A stretch of 16,115 bases of DNA from Cyclobacteriaceae bacterium (GTDB lineage: Bacteria > Bacteroidota > Bacteroidia > Cytophagales > Cyclobacteriaceae), in NCBI GenBank assembly GCA_015492915.1, contig WGED01000454.1:1-16115 (forward strand), in the 5' to 3' direction. The notes below the pieces were generated by a model. The model was not told the DNA's origin, made no database searches, and saw only the letters and a program-made list of their open reading frames with translations. The position numbers and the translations under genes were made by a program. This document shows positions 15,541 to 16,115 of this stretch, one piece after another. Numbering within the stretch: position 1 is the stretch's first letter; each line of letters opens with the position of its first letter.

Positions 15541-15851
15541 ATATCAAAGTACGTATCTTCGGGATTGTCGACCACTAATTTCACGAATTAACACGAAAGC
15601 CTCCAACGACCATCACGATGCAGAAATATTGATCTGTACTCTATTTGTCCAAACTATGATTCATTTGATTGCCTGATTAGCTATGATTTTTTCCTTTTGC
15701 ACAATCATAATATTCATCCAATCTTTTAATTATAGTTCAAGACAATTTGTATGAGAAAATCATCATTTATTCATGAAACATCGGTGGAGGAGCATTGCAA
15801 ATGCCCGGTTGAATGCGTCCTCGTCTGAGACGAGGACGAGTAAGAGTCAAT
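15541..15851. other. Intergenic region with small repeats, no gene seen
   Basis: No convincing coding frame lies here. It holds two CACGAA hexamers with a 10-base period (15582-15587, 15592-15597), two copies of CTATGATT (15654-15661, 15681-15688), a 7-bp inverted repeat TATGATT (15682-15688) / AATCATA (15703-15709), a small hairpin GCATT/AATGC (15792-15804) and the palindrome listed separately. The promoter of the methyltransferase probably lies in the part next to 15396-15540; no clear TAnnTTTG was found. Confidence 0.6.
15816..15838. repeat. REP-like perfect palindrome
   Basis: CGTCCTCGTCT (15816-15826) and AGACGAGGACG (15828-15838) are perfect inverted copies around a single G, giving a 10-bp stem with a TGA loop in a folded strand. 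It is much more GC-rich than its surroundings and begins 13 bp past the stop of the right-edge gene. No T run follows on either strand, so a standard intrinsic terminator is unlikely. Palindromes of this sort in Bacteroidota intergenic regions are often repetitive (REP or IS200-like end relics), which is inference here. Confidence 0.6.
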
Positions 15852-16115
15852 CTAATGTGAAACGATTTCAATTACGCCATTTGCGCCTATAAACCCATAT
15901 TTCCCAAAAGCTTCCTTTCCGTCCAGTATCCGTATATCACAATTTTCAGGGTCAAGTTTTTCTATCTCTTTTCTAAACCGCGGCCTCTGTATATAGGTTC
16001 GTTTTACGAGGCCATAATAATCCTGTTTAGCATTTTTTTGCCTGAAAACCTTCCCGTTCACGATATAAACAGTAAATCTATCAAGAGAGGGAACCTTTTT
16101 TCTGTTAAAGTAAAC
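15852..16115 (-). CDS. C-terminal fragment of a protein ending in a TonB-plug-like motif
   Basis: The frame is open from the right edge to a TAG at 15852-15854, giving the last 87 residues of a longer protein; a GTG at 16061 is internal, not the start. The visible sequence opens with VYFNRKKVPSLDRFTVYIVNG and ends with DIRILDGKEAFGKYGFIGANGVIEIVSH. The pairing 'vYivNGK ... i.iLdgkeA..kYG..G.NGVIei' is the hallmark of the plug-like region of Bacteroidota TonB-dependent receptors and of the short plug-like C-terminal tails found on some M56/BlaR-like and carboxypeptidase-regulatory proteins. Because the protein stops right after this motif, it is probably one of the latter group and not a full receptor. 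The main domain lies outside the window. Confidence 0.75.
   Translation of the reverse strand, partial: VYFNRKKVPSLDRFTVYIVNGKVFRQKNAKQDYYGLVKRTYIQRPRFRKEIEKLDPENCDIRILDGKEAFGKYGFIGANGVIEIVSH

Overview
The window looks like a chromosomal segment from a member of the Bacteroidota, probably of the Cytophagales type. The evidence is a GyrA with the lineage's typical C-terminal wording, several matches to the Bacteroidota -7 promoter element TAnnTTTG, AT-rich starts mostly without strong Shine-Dalgarno sites, and families common in that phylum: a TPR lipid-envelope protein with signal peptide, an outer-membrane barrel, an IF-2 N-domain protein and a TonB-plug-like C-terminus. No rRNA, tRNA, CRISPR array, integrase or intact insertion sequence was seen.

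Left part (1-4891, all minus strand): an outer-membrane beta-barrel protein of unknown role, then gyrA (complete, TTG start), then a secreted TPR protein that runs off the left edge. The gyrA-TPR pair is 66 bp apart and may be one transcript.

Centre (5165-9449, plus strand): a tight four-gene operon for a MacB-type ABC transporter: ATPase, two paralogous FtsX/MacB permeases and a HlyD-type periplasmic adaptor. There is no TolC-like outer-membrane gene with it. It ends against a hairpin terminator that serves the convergent small secreted protein (9508-9954, DUF4168-like). That gene and an SDR oxidoreductase (10168-10887) lie on the minus strand.

Right part: a plus-strand gene for a stand-alone protein resembling the N-terminal region of translation factor IF-2, with no GTPase domain and with a good promoter match. 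It is followed by a large lipoprotein joining a YncE-like beta-propeller to a phosphoesterase (alkaline phosphatase superfamily) domain. A convergent class I methyltransferase and a right-edge fragment of a protein ending in a TonB-plug-like motif close the window. The 455 bp between those two holds a perfect REP-like palindrome and other small repeats.

Most of the window is ordinary housekeeping or accessory content. The points most worth a second look are the IF-2 N-domain protein without a GTPase, the 10-bp inverted repeat just before the phosphatase lipoprotein, the barrel protein's basic CX4C tail, and the palindrome near the right edge.
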